DNA from: Geobacter sp. SVR
GTDB lineage: Bacteria > Desulfobacterota > Desulfuromonadia > Geobacterales > Pseudopelobacteraceae
Direction: 5' to 3'
NCBI RefSeq assembly: GCF_016865365.1
Contig: NZ_AP024469.1
Location: 3,502,501-3,566,500, forward strand
DNA length: 64,000 nucleotides
In this document: positions 26,714-35,429 of the stretch, one piece after another
Layout of the letters: each line of letters opens with the position of its first letter
Numbering within the stretch: position 1 is the stretch's first letter
Translations under genes and position numbers: made by a program
The notes under the pieces: model-generated
Databases searched by the model: none
What the model was told of the DNA's origin: nothing
The model's input: only the letters and a program-made list of their open reading frames with translations

Positions 26714-28399
26714 ATGGATTTAATTCAAAGCCACATAAAAACGAGTTTCTGGCGCTATGAAGTGCAATCTACTCTATTTGCGAACCGTCCTAGTCGACTT
26801 GCGTTGCAAAGTATTGTTCAGGATGTGGCAGGAACGAAAAAGATCTACGTTAATGTATGGCGCAACCACGCTTTTGAACCAGTTGCTAGCTTGATACACC
26901 CGTATGTTGCTTATGGTTGCTGGCAGGCCGAGTTCCAGTTCAGTGACTACGATGATACACTGATGTTTGCAAATCACGCTCCGGCGGATGTTGAACTAAT
27001 CTGGCTCGACAGCAGTCGTTATCTTTCTAATACGAGTTTCGCGGCATGGACCGAGTGGTTGATCGCCAGAATAAAAGCATTGCGGATCGCCACCAGCTCA
27101 TCGATTATTGTTGCCACCTGGCTGGAAAATGATGCTCAGCGGATTGAACTACAAACATCCTTCACGTCAATGCCAGCAGTTTATTTTGCAGATGTCGGTG
27201 CTGTCTGTAGTGAAGCTGGTGTTAATCTGATCGATTCACGCAGTACCGTAATGGCCGGTACGCCTGTAAGTAATGCTGCACAGCCGCTAATAGCACGGAA
27301 ACTAGCTTGTCACTGGTTACCCGCGGTAGTGTTCCCCCCAGTGAAAGCAGTGGCACTTGACCTTGACAATACGCTGCATATCGGGGTTTTGGGCGAAGAC
27401 GGAATTCAAGGAGTCCAGCTTTCGCAACAACACCGTGATTTTCAGTTCTTTTTGAAATCACTGCTGCAACGCGGAATTTTTATCACACTAGTGTCCCGTA
27501 ATGAGCGTCCAGATGTTGAAACACTATTTAACAATCGTGACGATTATCCACTGAAATGGGGTGATTTCTCGGTCACAGAAGTGTCATGGGGGGAGAAGGC
27601 CACCGCCATCAAACGTATTGCCGACACATTACGTATATCACCAGACGCAGTGCTTTTTGTCGATGACAATCCTGGCGAGTTAGCTTCAGTTGCGGCACAA
27701 ATACCACAAGTACATACTGTGTTTGCTAATTCGGATGCCAGCCTGACACAACGGGCTGTGGAACATTACCCTGGTTTATGGCGTTGGAAAATCGAAGACG
27801 AAGACACAAAGCGGGTTCAGGATCTGAGGGCCAATGCTGAGCGCGAAAAAATACAGGTTGCAGCGTTTGATACTGTAGACTATTTCCGTAGCCTGGAAGT
27901 TTCGCTGTCTTACCGCTACAATCCTGTTGACCAACTGTCCAGACTAGCCGATTTGTGCAATAAAACCAACCAGTTTAATCTTGCGCTACGTCGTTTCAAT
28001 CAAGCCGAATTAGCAGACCGCCTCAAGTGCGTTAATGCTTGCGTGGCCAGTGTGCATATGAAGGACCGCCTATCTGATAGCGGCGTGATTGCTGTGCTCG
28101 TATGCGAGCGTGAAAATGATCAGCTAATTGTTGAAGAATTATGTGTTAGTTGTCGCGCCTTAGGACGTCAGTTGGAAGATTCGATTATAATTGGTGCAAT
28201 TCGAAATATGCCGCTATTTAGAGGGGGTAGTAACGTTAGCTTCCGGGTACAACATGGACCTCGTAATCAACCAGCGCTTAAATGGTTGTCGCTTTTGCTA
28301 GCTATGGTAGAGGTACCGGAACCAGGATGTTACACTCTGCAGTCTGAACTGATAGAAAACTTTGTTTTGACCGATGGTATCGCCTTAATCAAGGAGTAA
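26714..28399 (+). CDS. FkbH-like HAD-IIIC protein (acyl-carrier loading)
   Basis: A 561-residue protein. The HAD motif I is ALDLDNTLHIGVLGEDG with Asp216 and Asp218, followed by LFVDDNPGE (motif III region), the FkbH family signature. The C-terminal 200 residues resemble the GNAT-like domain found in FkbH proteins (SLSYRYNPVDQLSRLADLCNKTNQFN). Characterised FkbH enzymes take 1,3-bisphosphoglycerate, dephosphorylate it and load the glyceryl group onto an acyl carrier protein. Here the carrier protein gene follows after eight bases. In an EPS locus this suggests an acyl (perhaps glyceryl or derived) decoration of a sugar. Substrate is inferred from the family; other hydroxy-acids are possible. 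Confidence 0.87.
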   Translation: MDLIQSHIKTSFWRYEVQSTLFANRPSRLALQSIVQDVAGTKKIYVNVWRNHAFEPVASLIHPYVAYGCWQAEFQFSDYDDTLMFANHAPADVELIWLDSSRYLSNTSFAAWTEWLIARIKALRIATSSSIIVATWLENDAQRIELQTSFTSMPAVYFADVGAVCSEAGVNLIDSRSTVMAGTPVSNAAQPLIARKLACHWLPAVVFPPVKAVALDLDNTLHIGVLGEDGIQGVQLSQQHRDFQFFLKSLLQRGIFITLVSRNERPDVETLFNNRDDYPLKWGDFSVTEVSWGEKATAIKRIADTLRISPDAVLFVDDNPGELASVAAQIPQVHTVFANSDASLTQRAVEHYPGLWRWKIEDEDTKRVQDLRANAEREKIQVAAFDTVDYFRSLEVSLSYRYNPVDQLSRLADLCNKTNQFNLALRRFNQAELADRLKCVNACVASVHMKDRLSDSGVIAVLVCERENDQLIVEELCVSCRALGRQLEDSIIIGAIRNMPLFRGGSNVSFRVQHGPRNQPALKWLSLLLAMVEVPEPGCYTLQSELIENFVLTDGIALIKE

Positions 28400-28407
28400 T
28401 AACATCT

Positions 28408-28650
28408 ATGCAGCGCAATCAGATTGAACAAGCAGTGTTGAACGTACTTGAAGCGTTTCTCAAGTGCCAGCTAAAGTTAGGTGACGAAATTTCTCGCCAG
28501 AATACTGCCGATTGGGACTCGCTGAAGCACATGGAAATTATGTTTGCTCTCGAAGAAGAATTGGGTGTTGAATTTTCAGAAGAAGAATTGGCCAAGCTTG
28601 ACAGTGCGGTCAAGATTGTTGACGCGGTGCTGGCCAAACATGCGGCATAA
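28408..28650 (+). CDS. acyl carrier protein
   Basis: An 80-residue acidic carrier protein. The phosphopantetheine attachment site is Ser38 in ADWDSLKHMEIMFALEEE, with the DSL motif intact. Its size and helix pattern match stand-alone ACPs used with FkbH proteins, not the fatty-acid AcpP. It is tightly placed after the FkbH gene and overlaps the next acetyltransferase-like gene by 11 bases, so all three are probably translated together. It should carry the acyl group that is later transferred to a sugar or other acceptor. Confidence 0.9.
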   Translation: MQRNQIEQAVLNVLEAFLKCQLKLGDEISRQNTADWDSLKHMEIMFALEEELGVEFSEEELAKLDSAVKIVDAVLAKHAA

Positions 28651-29224
28651 CATATTTGTTGAGGGTTTTGCCTTCCGCCTGCGACCAATTACTGATGAGG
28701 ATGCAAACTTTGTCATTGAGTTACGTACCGATCCTGCACTAAATCGCTATCTGCATGCGAGTTCAAACCGCATTGAGGATCAGTTGGCATGGTTTAGCCG
28801 TTATTATGACCGCGCCAACGATTATTACTTTGTTTTGGAGCGTAGGGATAATGGCGCAGCCGAAGGGGTTGTCTCAATTTACGATATCGATCAAAAGGCC
28901 AAGACAGGAGAGTGGGGGCGCTGGATACTCAAAACAGGTTCGCTCGGGGCGGTAGAATGTTCATGGTTGATATATCGTGTGGCTTTCGAGAGTCTGAAGC
29001 TTGACGCAGTGTATTGCCGCACCGTTGCCGACAATGTAAACGTAATGTCATTTCACGATTCATGCGGCATTTTAAAACGCAGGCTATTACCCCAGCATCT
29101 TGAGCTAAATGGCTTGTGCTTGGATGCTGTTGAGCATTATGTGGACCATCCAGGTTGGGACTGTATTGAGCACCGACTTGAACAATTGGCAAAGCTTACT
29201 TCAAAGAGGATATTACGTGGTTGA
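28640..29224 (+). CDS. GNAT-family acyltransferase
   Basis: A 194-residue protein of the RimJ/RimL-like GNAT group (FRLRPITDEDANFVIELRTDP at the start, GEWGRWILKTG and a central AVYCRTVADNVNVMSFHDSCGI). The ATG at 28640 overlaps the carrier protein end by 11 bases. Related enzymes such as PseH acylate the amino group of nucleotide-activated amino sugars with acetyl-CoA. Given the ACP next door, this one may take its acyl group from the carrier protein and acylate the 3-amino sugar made by the FdtA/FdtB-like pair downstream. Donor and acceptor are inferences. Confidence 0.8.
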   Translation: MRHNIFVEGFAFRLRPITDEDANFVIELRTDPALNRYLHASSNRIEDQLAWFSRYYDRANDYYFVLERRDNGAAEGVVSIYDIDQKAKTGEWGRWILKTGSLGAVECSWLIYRVAFESLKLDAVYCRTVADNVNVMSFHDSCGILKRRLLPQHLELNGLCLDAVEHYVDHPGWDCIEHRLEQLAKLTSKRILRG

Positions 29225-29651
29225 TTTGCAGAAATTACCGGAAGGGTACGAGTTCCATCACGTAGGTTATGCCACCGGATCGATTGAACGCGAACGACAG
29301 TTTTTCGAGTACATGGGATATCATCAGGAAGGTGAATTGTTTGTCGATCCCGTGCAGGGCATATCCGGCTGCTTTCTTGTTGGCCCTGGACCAAGGGTCG
29401 AGTTGCTGGAAAATTTGCCTGGGTCTGTAACGCTGACACCATGGATCGATGCGGGAATAAAGATGTATCACTTTGCGTACTTGGTCGAAGATATTGACTC
29501 TGCCATTAACTGGGCTCGTGCAAAGCGTGCAAAGATGATTGTTGAGCCGGTTCCAGCAGTCGCTTTTGGCTTGTGCCGCATCAGTTTTGTCATGTTTCCC
29601 AACCGAATGATGCTGGAATTTATTGAAATAAGGAACAAGGTAAACATATGA
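29217..29651 (+). CDS. VOC/glyoxalase-fold protein
   Basis: A 144-residue protein with a GTG start at 29217, preceded by AGAGGA and overlapping the GNAT gene by 8 bases. The sequence EFHHVGYATGSIERERQFFEYMGY followed by YHFAYLVEDIDSAINWA is the typical paired beta-alpha-beta start of each half of a vicinal-oxygen-chelate fold (methylmalonyl-CoA epimerase/glyoxalase group). His in HHVGYA, His in MYHFAYLV and Glu in MLEFIEI may form the metal site. Its conserved position between GNAT and methyltransferase genes suggests processing of the carrier-bound acyl group, for example epimerisation. That role is a guess. Confidence 0.75.
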   Translation: MVDLQKLPEGYEFHHVGYATGSIERERQFFEYMGYHQEGELFVDPVQGISGCFLVGPGPRVELLENLPGSVTLTPWIDAGIKMYHFAYLVEDIDSAINWARAKRAKMIVEPVPAVAFGLCRISFVMFPNRMMLEFIEIRNKVNI

Positions 29652-30379
29652 ATTCTGCCATTGCTGAAAAGAAAAGATTACAAACCATATCTGAAATATC
29701 TTTGTATTCATCTGGCGTGATGCCCGCAGCGATCTCATATTGCTTTAAGATTGTATCTCGATTTATAAATGGTGAATCTATATTAGAATTGGGGCCGGCC
29801 GAAGGAGTGATGACTGAGCTGTTAGCAACCCTCAATAAGAAGATAACTATAGTGGAAGGATCTAGCACCTTTTGTGATGATCTAAGAAAACGCTTCCCTC
29901 AGGCAGAAATTGTGAATGCGCTTTTTGAGGAATTTAATCCTACCGTGAAATTTGATACTATCATCCTCGGTCATGTACTTGAACATGTAAATGATCCTGT
30001 TGATATACTTTCGCGCGCAAAAAACTGGCTCAAACCTGATGTCGGTCACATTTTTGCTGCGGTCCCCAACGCTCACTCATTGCACCGTCAGGCTGCAGTA
30101 GTAATGGGTATTCTGACAGCGGAAGATACTTTAAATGAAATGGATGTTCATCATGGTCATCGTAGAGTGTTCAATCCAGAATCCTTTCAAGAGGCTTTTC
30201 ATGTAGCAGGATTGAACATCGAAGTCTTTGGTGGTTACTGGTTAAAACCGGTTGCCAACAAGCAAATAGAAGACACTTGGACACCGCAGATGGTTGAAGC
30301 CTTCATGCAACTTGGGGAACGTTTTCCAGATATCGCTGGCGAAATATATATTGTAGCTTCACATAATACGGGAGGATAA
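29648..30379 (+). CDS. SAM-dependent methyltransferase (class I)
   Basis: A 243-residue Rossmann methyltransferase. Motif I is ESILELGPAEGVMTELL; IVEGSS is the acidic loop after beta 2; TIILGHVLEHVNDPVDIL and GHIFAAVPNAHSLHR are motifs IV-VI of the Methyltransf_23 type. It overlaps the VOC gene by four bases and lies two bases before the FdtA-like gene. It could methylate the carrier-bound hydroxy-acyl group or a sugar hydroxyl. AT-rich codon use is typical of the island. Methyl acceptor unknown. Confidence 0.85.
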   Translation: MNSAIAEKKRLQTISEISLYSSGVMPAAISYCFKIVSRFINGESILELGPAEGVMTELLATLNKKITIVEGSSTFCDDLRKRFPQAEIVNALFEEFNPTVKFDTIILGHVLEHVNDPVDILSRAKNWLKPDVGHIFAAVPNAHSLHRQAAVVMGILTAEDTLNEMDVHHGHRRVFNPESFQEAFHVAGLNIEVFGGYWLKPVANKQIEDTWTPQMVEAFMQLGERFPDIAGEIYIVASHNTGG

Positions 30380-30381
30380 AG

Positions 30382-30792
30382 ATGCCATTGTCAGACTGCA
30401 AAATCATTGATTTGCCAAAAATCGCTGACCCACGTGGAAATTTAACTTTTGTCGAGGGTACAAACCATATTCCTTTCGACATAAAGAGGGTTTTTTATCT
30501 TTACGATGTACCCGGTGGCGAGATGCGAGCTGGACATAGCAATATCTATTCTGAACAATTTATTATTGCCATGAGTGGCAGTTTTGACGTTATTGTCGAC
30601 GATGGTTTCGATAAAAAGACGTTTCATCTCAATAGAGCCTACTATGGGTTATACCTGCCAACTAATGTCTGGAGAGAGATAGATAATTTTTCTTCGGGCG
30701 CTGTATGTCTCGTGCTGACATCGACCACATATTCTGCAGACGACTATATCCGTGAATATGAGACATTTCTTGAGGCGGCAAAGAAGAAATGA
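30382..30792 (+). CDS. FdtA/QdtA-like sugar 3,4-ketoisomerase (cupin)
   Basis: A 136-residue WxcM-like cupin. The opening [19 protein letters not shown] and [22 protein letters not shown] align with dTDP-4-keto-6-deoxyglucose 3,4-ketoisomerases, which move the keto group to C3 before transamination. The family pattern GxHAHKxxxQ reads GHSNIYSEQ here (His52, Ser53, Asn54), so the first active-site His is kept but the second is Asn. The enzyme may have altered activity or substrate, or act as a 4-keto-sugar binding protein. The next gene, overlapping by four bases, is the matching aminotransferase. RmlA/RmlB for the precursor are not in the window. Confidence 0.83.
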   Translation: MPLSDCKIIDLPKIADPRGNLTFVEGTNHIPFDIKRVFYLYDVPGGEMRAGHSNIYSEQFIIAMSGSFDVIVDDGFDKKTFHLNRAYYGLYLPTNVWREIDNFSSGAVCLVLTSTTYSADDYIREYETFLEAAKKK

Positions 30793-31895
30793 ACATTCCC
30801 TTTCTCGACCTTAAATCGCCTTATATTGAATTAAAAGATGAGCTGGACGCTGCCTATCGACGTGTGATGGAGTCGGGTTGGTACATTCTTGGCAGAGAAG
30901 TGCAGTCGTTCGAAACTGAGTTTGCAGCCTATTGTGAAACAAAGTATTGCATCGGTGTTGCCAACGGACTCGATGCCCTTCACCTGATTGTTCGGGCATA
31001 CGGAATAGGTCCTGGCGATGAAGTGATCGTCCCATCCAATACATATATTGCCACGTGGCTAGCAGTGACCCATGCTGGTGCAACCCCCGTTCCCGTTGAA
31101 CCGGATGAGCGCACCTACAACCTCGATCCAGCGAGAATTGAACAAGCTATTACACCAATGACGAAGGCAATACTGGTGGTGCATCTTTACGGACAAACCG
31201 CGGATATGGATCCGATCAATGCCATTGCCCAAAAATACGGCCTCAAAATTATTGAAGATTGTGCCCAAGCACATGGCGCACGTTACAAGGGTCGTAGAGC
31301 TGGAAGTCTTGGAGATGCTGCCGGGTTCAGCTTTTATCCCGGTAAAAATCTCGGGGCCATCGGTGATGGCGGAGCAGTTACAACTAATGATAATGAATTA
31401 TCGGAACGTATCAAAGTGCTTCGCAACTATGGCTCACAGATCAAGTATCATAACGAGGTCGTCGGGTTCAACTCTCGACTGGATGAATTGCAGGCAGCAT
31501 TACTTCGGGTGAAGCTGACCAAGCTTGATGAATGTAATGAACGACGAAGGATTGTTGCCAGTTCCTACATTCAAGATCTTACTACTATCACCCCCCTGAC
31601 CATACCATTTATCCCGGAATGGGCCGAGCCGGTCTGGCATCTGTTTGTGGTGCGGCAAGATCGCCGTGATGAGTTACAAAAGATGCTGGCTGAGGCTGGC
31701 ATTGGAACCATGATCCATTATCCTATCCCACCGCATTTGCAGCCTGCATATTCAGACCTTGGCTATAAAAGGGGTGACTTTCCAATTTCAGAAGCAATTC
31801 ATAATTCTGTAATCAGTCTTCCGATGTGGCCGGGTATAACAGAAGATAGCATTGTGTCTGTTTGCGCCTCATTGCATAAAGTCCATTCAGCATGA
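30789..31895 (+). CDS. DegT/DnrJ/EryC1 sugar aminotransferase (FdtB-like)
   Basis: A 368-residue PLP-dependent aminotransferase. The PLP Lys is K186 in [17 protein letters not shown], with [11 protein letters not shown] as the conserved Asp/His region. [19 protein letters not shown] and [18 protein letters not shown] closely resemble enzymes making dTDP-3-amino-3,6-dideoxyhexoses. With the preceding ketoisomerase it should give a 3-amino-3,6-dideoxy sugar nucleotide, ready for N-acylation, probably by the GNAT protein. The gene overlaps both neighbours by four bases, showing strong translational coupling. Confidence 0.9.
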   Translation: MNIPFLDLKSPYIELKDELDAAYRRVMESGWYILGREVQSFETEFAAYCETKYCIGVANGLDALHLIVRAYGIGPGDEVIVPSNTYIATWLAVTHAGATPVPVEPDERTYNLDPARIEQAITPMTKAILVVHLYGQTADMDPINAIAQKYGLKIIEDCAQAHGARYKGRRAGSLGDAAGFSFYPGKNLGAIGDGGAVTTNDNELSERIKVLRNYGSQIKYHNEVVGFNSRLDELQAALLRVKLTKLDECNERRRIVASSYIQDLTTITPLTIPFIPEWAEPVWHLFVVRQDRRDELQKMLAEAGIGTMIHYPIPPHLQPAYSDLGYKRGDFPISEAIHNSVISLPMWPGITEDSIVSVCASLHKVHSA

Positions 31896-33145
31896 GTCTG
31901 GTAAAAACCAGTTTGTGGAATGCAGTTGCTGTTGCTGTTAAGTTATCCAGCGCACTTGTGCTTAACAAACTACTGGCTGTCATGTTGGGACCGGCCGGAT
32001 ATACACTGATTGGACAGTTTCAAAACGCGGTTGGACTCGTTTCCGGCCTTGTCAGCGGAACCGTAACAACAGGTGTTACCAAATACACCGCAGAGTATTT
32101 TGACGACGAACCACGGCAGCATGCAATTTGGCAAACCGCCTGCCGCTTAATGCTCTTCACGACATTGGGTGCTGCAGTCGGCATAATCTTGTTTCGCGAG
32201 CAGCTTTCTGTATGGCTATTCAAACTGCCTCATTTTTCCGATGTCTTCGTTTGGTTTGCGATTGCGTTGCCGGGGTTAGCACTTAATTCAACCCTACTTG
32301 CAATTATCAACGGTAAAAAAGAGTTTCGTACATTCATATTTGCGAACATTTCAGGTAATTTGGTCTCGTTTTGTGTTGTCGCCATATTGGCATGGAAGCT
32401 TGGACTGCGTGGTGCTTTAATTGCCTTTGGCGTGAGTCAGTCAGTAGCGGTACTAACCACGCTGGGCCTAGCGCTAAAAGCAGAATGGTTTAGCCTGCGT
32501 ACTCTATGGGGCAAGATTGACCCGAAGACTCTGCAAAATTTATTGAAGTTTGTTGCTATGGCTATAACTAGTTCTATTTGTGTCCCACTCTCACAGATTC
32601 TTGTGCGGGATCACCTGTCAGCAAAATTTGGACTTGAGGCTACTGGCTATTGGCAGGCAGTTACAAAAATTAGTGATATCTACCTTATGATGGTGACTCT
32701 TACCCTTTCTGCGTATTATTTGCCTCGGATTTCCGAGATTAGAACGGCAAAAGAACTAAAATCAGAAATTCTTAAAACATACCGGATTGTATTACCTCTT
32801 GCAGTCTTTGGTGCTCTGTCAATTTATTTGCTGCGTGACTTCATTGTATCGGTACTTTTTACTCCAGATTTTCGTCCGATGATCAAGCTGTTTACTTGGC
32901 AGTTGACTGGCGACGTGATTAAGATTGGAAGTTGGATATTGGGCTACGTCCTGTTTGCGAGAGCGTCCACGCAATTCGTTATTGTTACAGAAGTTTTCTT
33001 TTCAGTCTCTTTGGTATTAGGTACAATATTACTTACTCCTCGCTTTGGCTTGCAAGGGGCGGTTATAGCATTCGCGCTTAACTATCTGCTACACTGGTAC
33101 GTTATGTACTTTTTAACGAGTAAAGAGTTTAAGAAAATGTCTTAG
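31892..33145 (+). CDS. wzx: Wzx-type polysaccharide flippase
   Basis: A 417-residue integral membrane protein of the MATE/O-antigen flippase family, with about 12 hydrophobic segments (for example [48 protein letters not shown]). The N-terminus [44 protein letters not shown] is typical of lipid III/O-antigen flippases (WzxE-like). It should move undecaprenyl-linked repeat units to the periplasm for Wzy. It overlaps the aminotransferase by four bases. Specificity is not predictable. Confidence 0.9.
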   Translation: MSLVKTSLWNAVAVAVKLSSALVLNKLLAVMLGPAGYTLIGQFQNAVGLVSGLVSGTVTTGVTKYTAEYFDDEPRQHAIWQTACRLMLFTTLGAAVGIILFREQLSVWLFKLPHFSDVFVWFAIALPGLALNSTLLAIINGKKEFRTFIFANISGNLVSFCVVAILAWKLGLRGALIAFGVSQSVAVLTTLGLALKAEWFSLRTLWGKIDPKTLQNLLKFVAMAITSSICVPLSQILVRDHLSAKFGLEATGYWQAVTKISDIYLMMVTLTLSAYYLPRISEIRTAKELKSEILKTYRIVLPLAVFGALSIYLLRDFIVSVLFTPDFRPMIKLFTWQLTGDVIKIGSWILGYVLFARASTQFVIVTEVFFSVSLVLGTILLTPRFGLQGAVIAFALNYLLHWYVMYFLTSKEFKKMS

Positions 33146-33153
33146 GAGGCATC

Positions 33154-33753
33154 TTGAATCCATCTAAACTGTTAAAAATAAGAGCAAGACATATTTATTT
33201 AGCAACGGGACTAGCTTATCAGTATTTGAGAATTGTATTTTATCGTTTAGTCTCCAATGCTACCGTTGTGTCAAATGGAGTTAAATATATTCAACCGGTG
33301 TTGACGACAGGACAAGGGGAAATAATACTCGGAAAATGTAACCTGGGTGTCTGGCCTTCTCCGTATTTTTTTAATGGATACACTCATATCGAAGCGAGGT
33401 CGACTGAATCTAAAATTATAATTGGCGATGGGGTTTATATCAATAATAATGCAGTTATCGTAGCAGACCGCACTTGCATTAGTATAGGTGCTAATACTCT
33501 TATTGGCACGGAATTTACAGTCTATGATTCTGATTTTCATGACTTACATCCTGATAGACGAAATTCTGGAACATACAAATGTCTGCCTGTCACTATAGGT
33601 GATAATGTTTTTATTGGGTCACGAGTTACTGTGTTAAAAGGTGTCACTATTGGTAAGAATTCTGTTGTAGCGGCAGGATCTGTTTTAGGAATAAGTGTTC
33701 CAGAAAACACTATAGCAGGCGGTGTACCTGCTAAAATTATTGGGCATGTTTAG
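33154..33753 (+). CDS. hexapeptide-repeat acyltransferase (CatB/WbbJ type)
   Basis: A 199-residue left-handed beta-helix protein. Hexapeptide repeats are seen as IIIGDGVYINNNAVIVADRTCISIGANTLIG and, nearer the C-terminus, IGDNVFIGSRVTVLKGVTIGKN. The typical end of sugar O-acetyltransferases, IAGGVPAKIIGHV, is present. The start is a TTG at 33154 with a strong AGGAGG upstream; it sits just after the flippase. It probably O-acetylates a sugar of the repeat unit using acetyl-CoA. Strongly AT-rich. Confidence 0.87.
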   Translation: MNPSKLLKIRARHIYLATGLAYQYLRIVFYRLVSNATVVSNGVKYIQPVLTTGQGEIILGKCNLGVWPSPYFFNGYTHIEARSTESKIIIGDGVYINNNAVIVADRTCISIGANTLIGTEFTVYDSDFHDLHPDRRNSGTYKCLPVTIGDNVFIGSRVTVLKGVTIGKNSVVAAGSVLGISVPENTIAGGVPAKIIGHV

Positions 33754-33784
33754 CTATGTCTTTTTGTGAATCGAGGCATTACAT

Positions 33785-34651
33785 ATGAATGACTATCCCT
33801 CACCAATTGAATCTTTTGATAATCCGCTCGTGTCGGTCATTATACCTGCTTTTAATCATGAGAAATATGTCCAGAAAGCTATAAAAAGCGTTATTGATCA
33901 AACATATAATAATATTGAACTAATTGTGTTGAACGATGGATCAAAGGATGATACCCATCAGCAAATTATTTCAATGGAGGTATATTGCAAAAATCGTTTT
34001 ACTAGTTTTGCGTACATCAATAAAAACAATGAAGGCTTAACTATAACATTAAATAAAGGCATTACACTTGCTAAGGGTGACTTTATTTCATTATTAGCAT
34101 CTGACGACATGTTCTTACCTGATAAAATAGAGTTTTTGGTAAAGGAGTTTAATGCACTTGATAATAATTATGCTTTAGTTTCCGGGGATACAGATTTTAT
34201 TGATGCTGATGATAATTGTGTGGAGGTTGATTTAAATGGAAATATAGCCAACGACAAGACACGGTTGTCTTTTAATAGTTCGATAAGGTTTTTAACGTAT
34301 AGGCGCATTAATTATGATTTACAACGCAACTTTGGTACATATGAGAGCTTTTTTGAGGGTAATTATTTTTCGGGTTTGGCTGCATTGATTCGTAAAAGTT
34401 CAATTATTGAGATGGGATTATATGACATCAATACTAAACTTGAAGATATCGATATGTGGTTTCGCCTTTCAAAAAAATATAAATTCAAGTATGTAGATAA
34501 AGTATTAGCTCATTACAGGTGGCACGAAAATAGTAAGCATCCCCGGCAAAGCCGGGGCTTTCAAAGTCGTGAACCGCTCGAAGCGGTTTTTTCAAAAGAT
34601 TATCTGACCACCACGAGTGGTGGTCATTCTTCGGGCAAAAATGTCAATTGA
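33785..34651 (+). CDS. family 2 glycosyltransferase, 5' part, disrupted by an IS200-type element
   Basis: GT-A fold glycosyltransferase: VSVIIPAFNHEKYVQKAIKSVI near the start, LIVLNDGSKDDT, and ISLLASDDMF with the DD metal motif. Native sequence stops at HYRWHENS (base 34534); the next 38 residues come from the inserted element, ending at a stop at 34651. The missing C-terminus continues after the element from 35178. Removing 34535-35177 exactly joins the frame (ENS-YIKTSSITVLDE). The enzyme, about 330 residues when intact, is likely damaged because the C-terminal helices are lost, though the catalytic core is present. Confidence 0.88.
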   Translation: MNDYPSPIESFDNPLVSVIIPAFNHEKYVQKAIKSVIDQTYNNIELIVLNDGSKDDTHQQIISMEVYCKNRFTSFAYINKNNEGLTITLNKGITLAKGDFISLLASDDMFLPDKIEFLVKEFNALDNNYALVSGDTDFIDADDNCVEVDLNGNIANDKTRLSFNSSIRFLTYRRINYDLQRNFGTYESFFEGNYFSGLAALIRKSSIIEMGLYDINTKLEDIDMWFRLSKKYKFKYVDKVLAHYRWHENSKHPRQSRGFQSREPLEAVFSKDYLTTTSGGHSSGKNVN

Positions 34652-35177
34652 TCCAGACGTTTGTCTTCGTCTTCCTGGTTCCTGATGTAGTTGGCAATTG
34701 TTTCCTCGTCAGCACCGACAGTGGATACAAAGTAGCCACGTGCCCAAAAGCTCATACCAGCAAAGTTCTTCTTCTGACCAAGGTACATTCGCGCAATATG
34801 GATTGCACTTTTGCCCTTGATGAAACCGATCACCTGTGCAACGGAGTATTTTGGTGGGATCGATATCAATATGTGAATATGATCAGGTTGAAGGTGCCCT
34901 TCCACTATCTTGCACTCTTTCTGCCTGGCTAGACTATGAAACAAGTCGGCAAGATATTTCCGGATTCGACCAAACAGCACCTTGCGGCGACATTTTGGAA
35001 TCCATACAACGTGATACTTGCAATCCCATTTCGTGTGGCATAAACTTTGTGTGTCGTCCATTGAAGCCTCCTTTTCGTGTACTTTGAGCGGTTCACGTTA
35101 GGGAGGCTTCTACATATTTCAGGAACTGTCAAACTATTGGGGTCCCCCGGCAGAGCCGGGGTTTACCCTAAGGAAAT
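34535..35177 (-). mobile_element. IS200/IS605-type element, copy A (in GT2 gene)
   Basis: A 643-base element with no accessory tnpB. The transposase is on the minus strand, so the left end is at the higher coordinate. Subterminal hairpins lie at both ends: the right end has CCCCGGCAAAGCCGGGG, ACCGCTCGAAGCGGT followed by T6, and ACCACCACGAGTGGTGGT. The left end has a GAAGCCTCC/GGAGGCTTC stem and CCCCCGGCAGAGCCGGGG. There is no target duplication, as expected for Y1 transposases. Boundaries were set by comparison with copy B and by restoring the host frame; they are exact to within 2-3 bases. Confidence 0.9.
34624..35061 (-). CDS. tnpA: IS200-type Y1 transposase TnpA, copy A
   Basis: A complete 145-residue HUH/Y1 transposase. 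The HUH motif is His61-Ile-His63 (HIHILIS) and the catalytic tyrosine is Tyr125 (TIANYIRNQ). FWARGYFVSTVGADEET is typical for the family. The protein is identical in copy B. The enzyme cuts and joins single-stranded hairpin ends during replication and inserts without duplicating target bases. It is read opposite to the host glycosyltransferase gene. Start ATG 35059-35061, with GGAGG (from GAAGCCTCC hairpin strand) just before it, so hairpin folding may also hide the ribosome-binding site. Confidence 0.95.
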   Translation of the reverse strand: MDDTQSLCHTKWDCKYHVVWIPKCRRKVLFGRIRKYLADLFHSLARQKECKIVEGHLQPDHIHILISIPPKYSVAQVIGFIKGKSAIHIARMYLGQKKNFAGMSFWARGYFVSTVGADEETIANYIRNQEDEDKRLDQLTFLPEE

Positions 35178-35429
35178 TATATCAAAACGAGTTCTATAAC
35201 AGTTCTCGATGAATTCCTTAAGCTGCTATGTAGAGAGAAGACTTTTGCGAACGAAAGTGGCCTTAAAAAATTGTGGATTAAATCTTTCAATTTCCATGTC
35301 TTGTTATTGTTATTACGGTCACCACTTATGTCATCTAAATATTTCAGGCATGCTAATTTGATTTATATTGTTAGTATAATCGCACAAAAAGCTGCCATTA
35401 AATTAAAGAAGCTGGTGAAGCATGCTTAG
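35178..35429 (+). pseudogene. 3' fragment of the disrupted family 2 glycosyltransferase
   Basis: The frame continuing from the 5' part encodes YIKTSSITVLDEFLKLLC and a basic, hydrophobic C-terminus ending LKKLVKHA before the TAG at 35427-35429. It overlaps the start of the next acyltransferase gene by eight bases, as in the other junctions of this operon. This shows that the original gene was colinear and that the element separated it. Confidence 0.85.
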
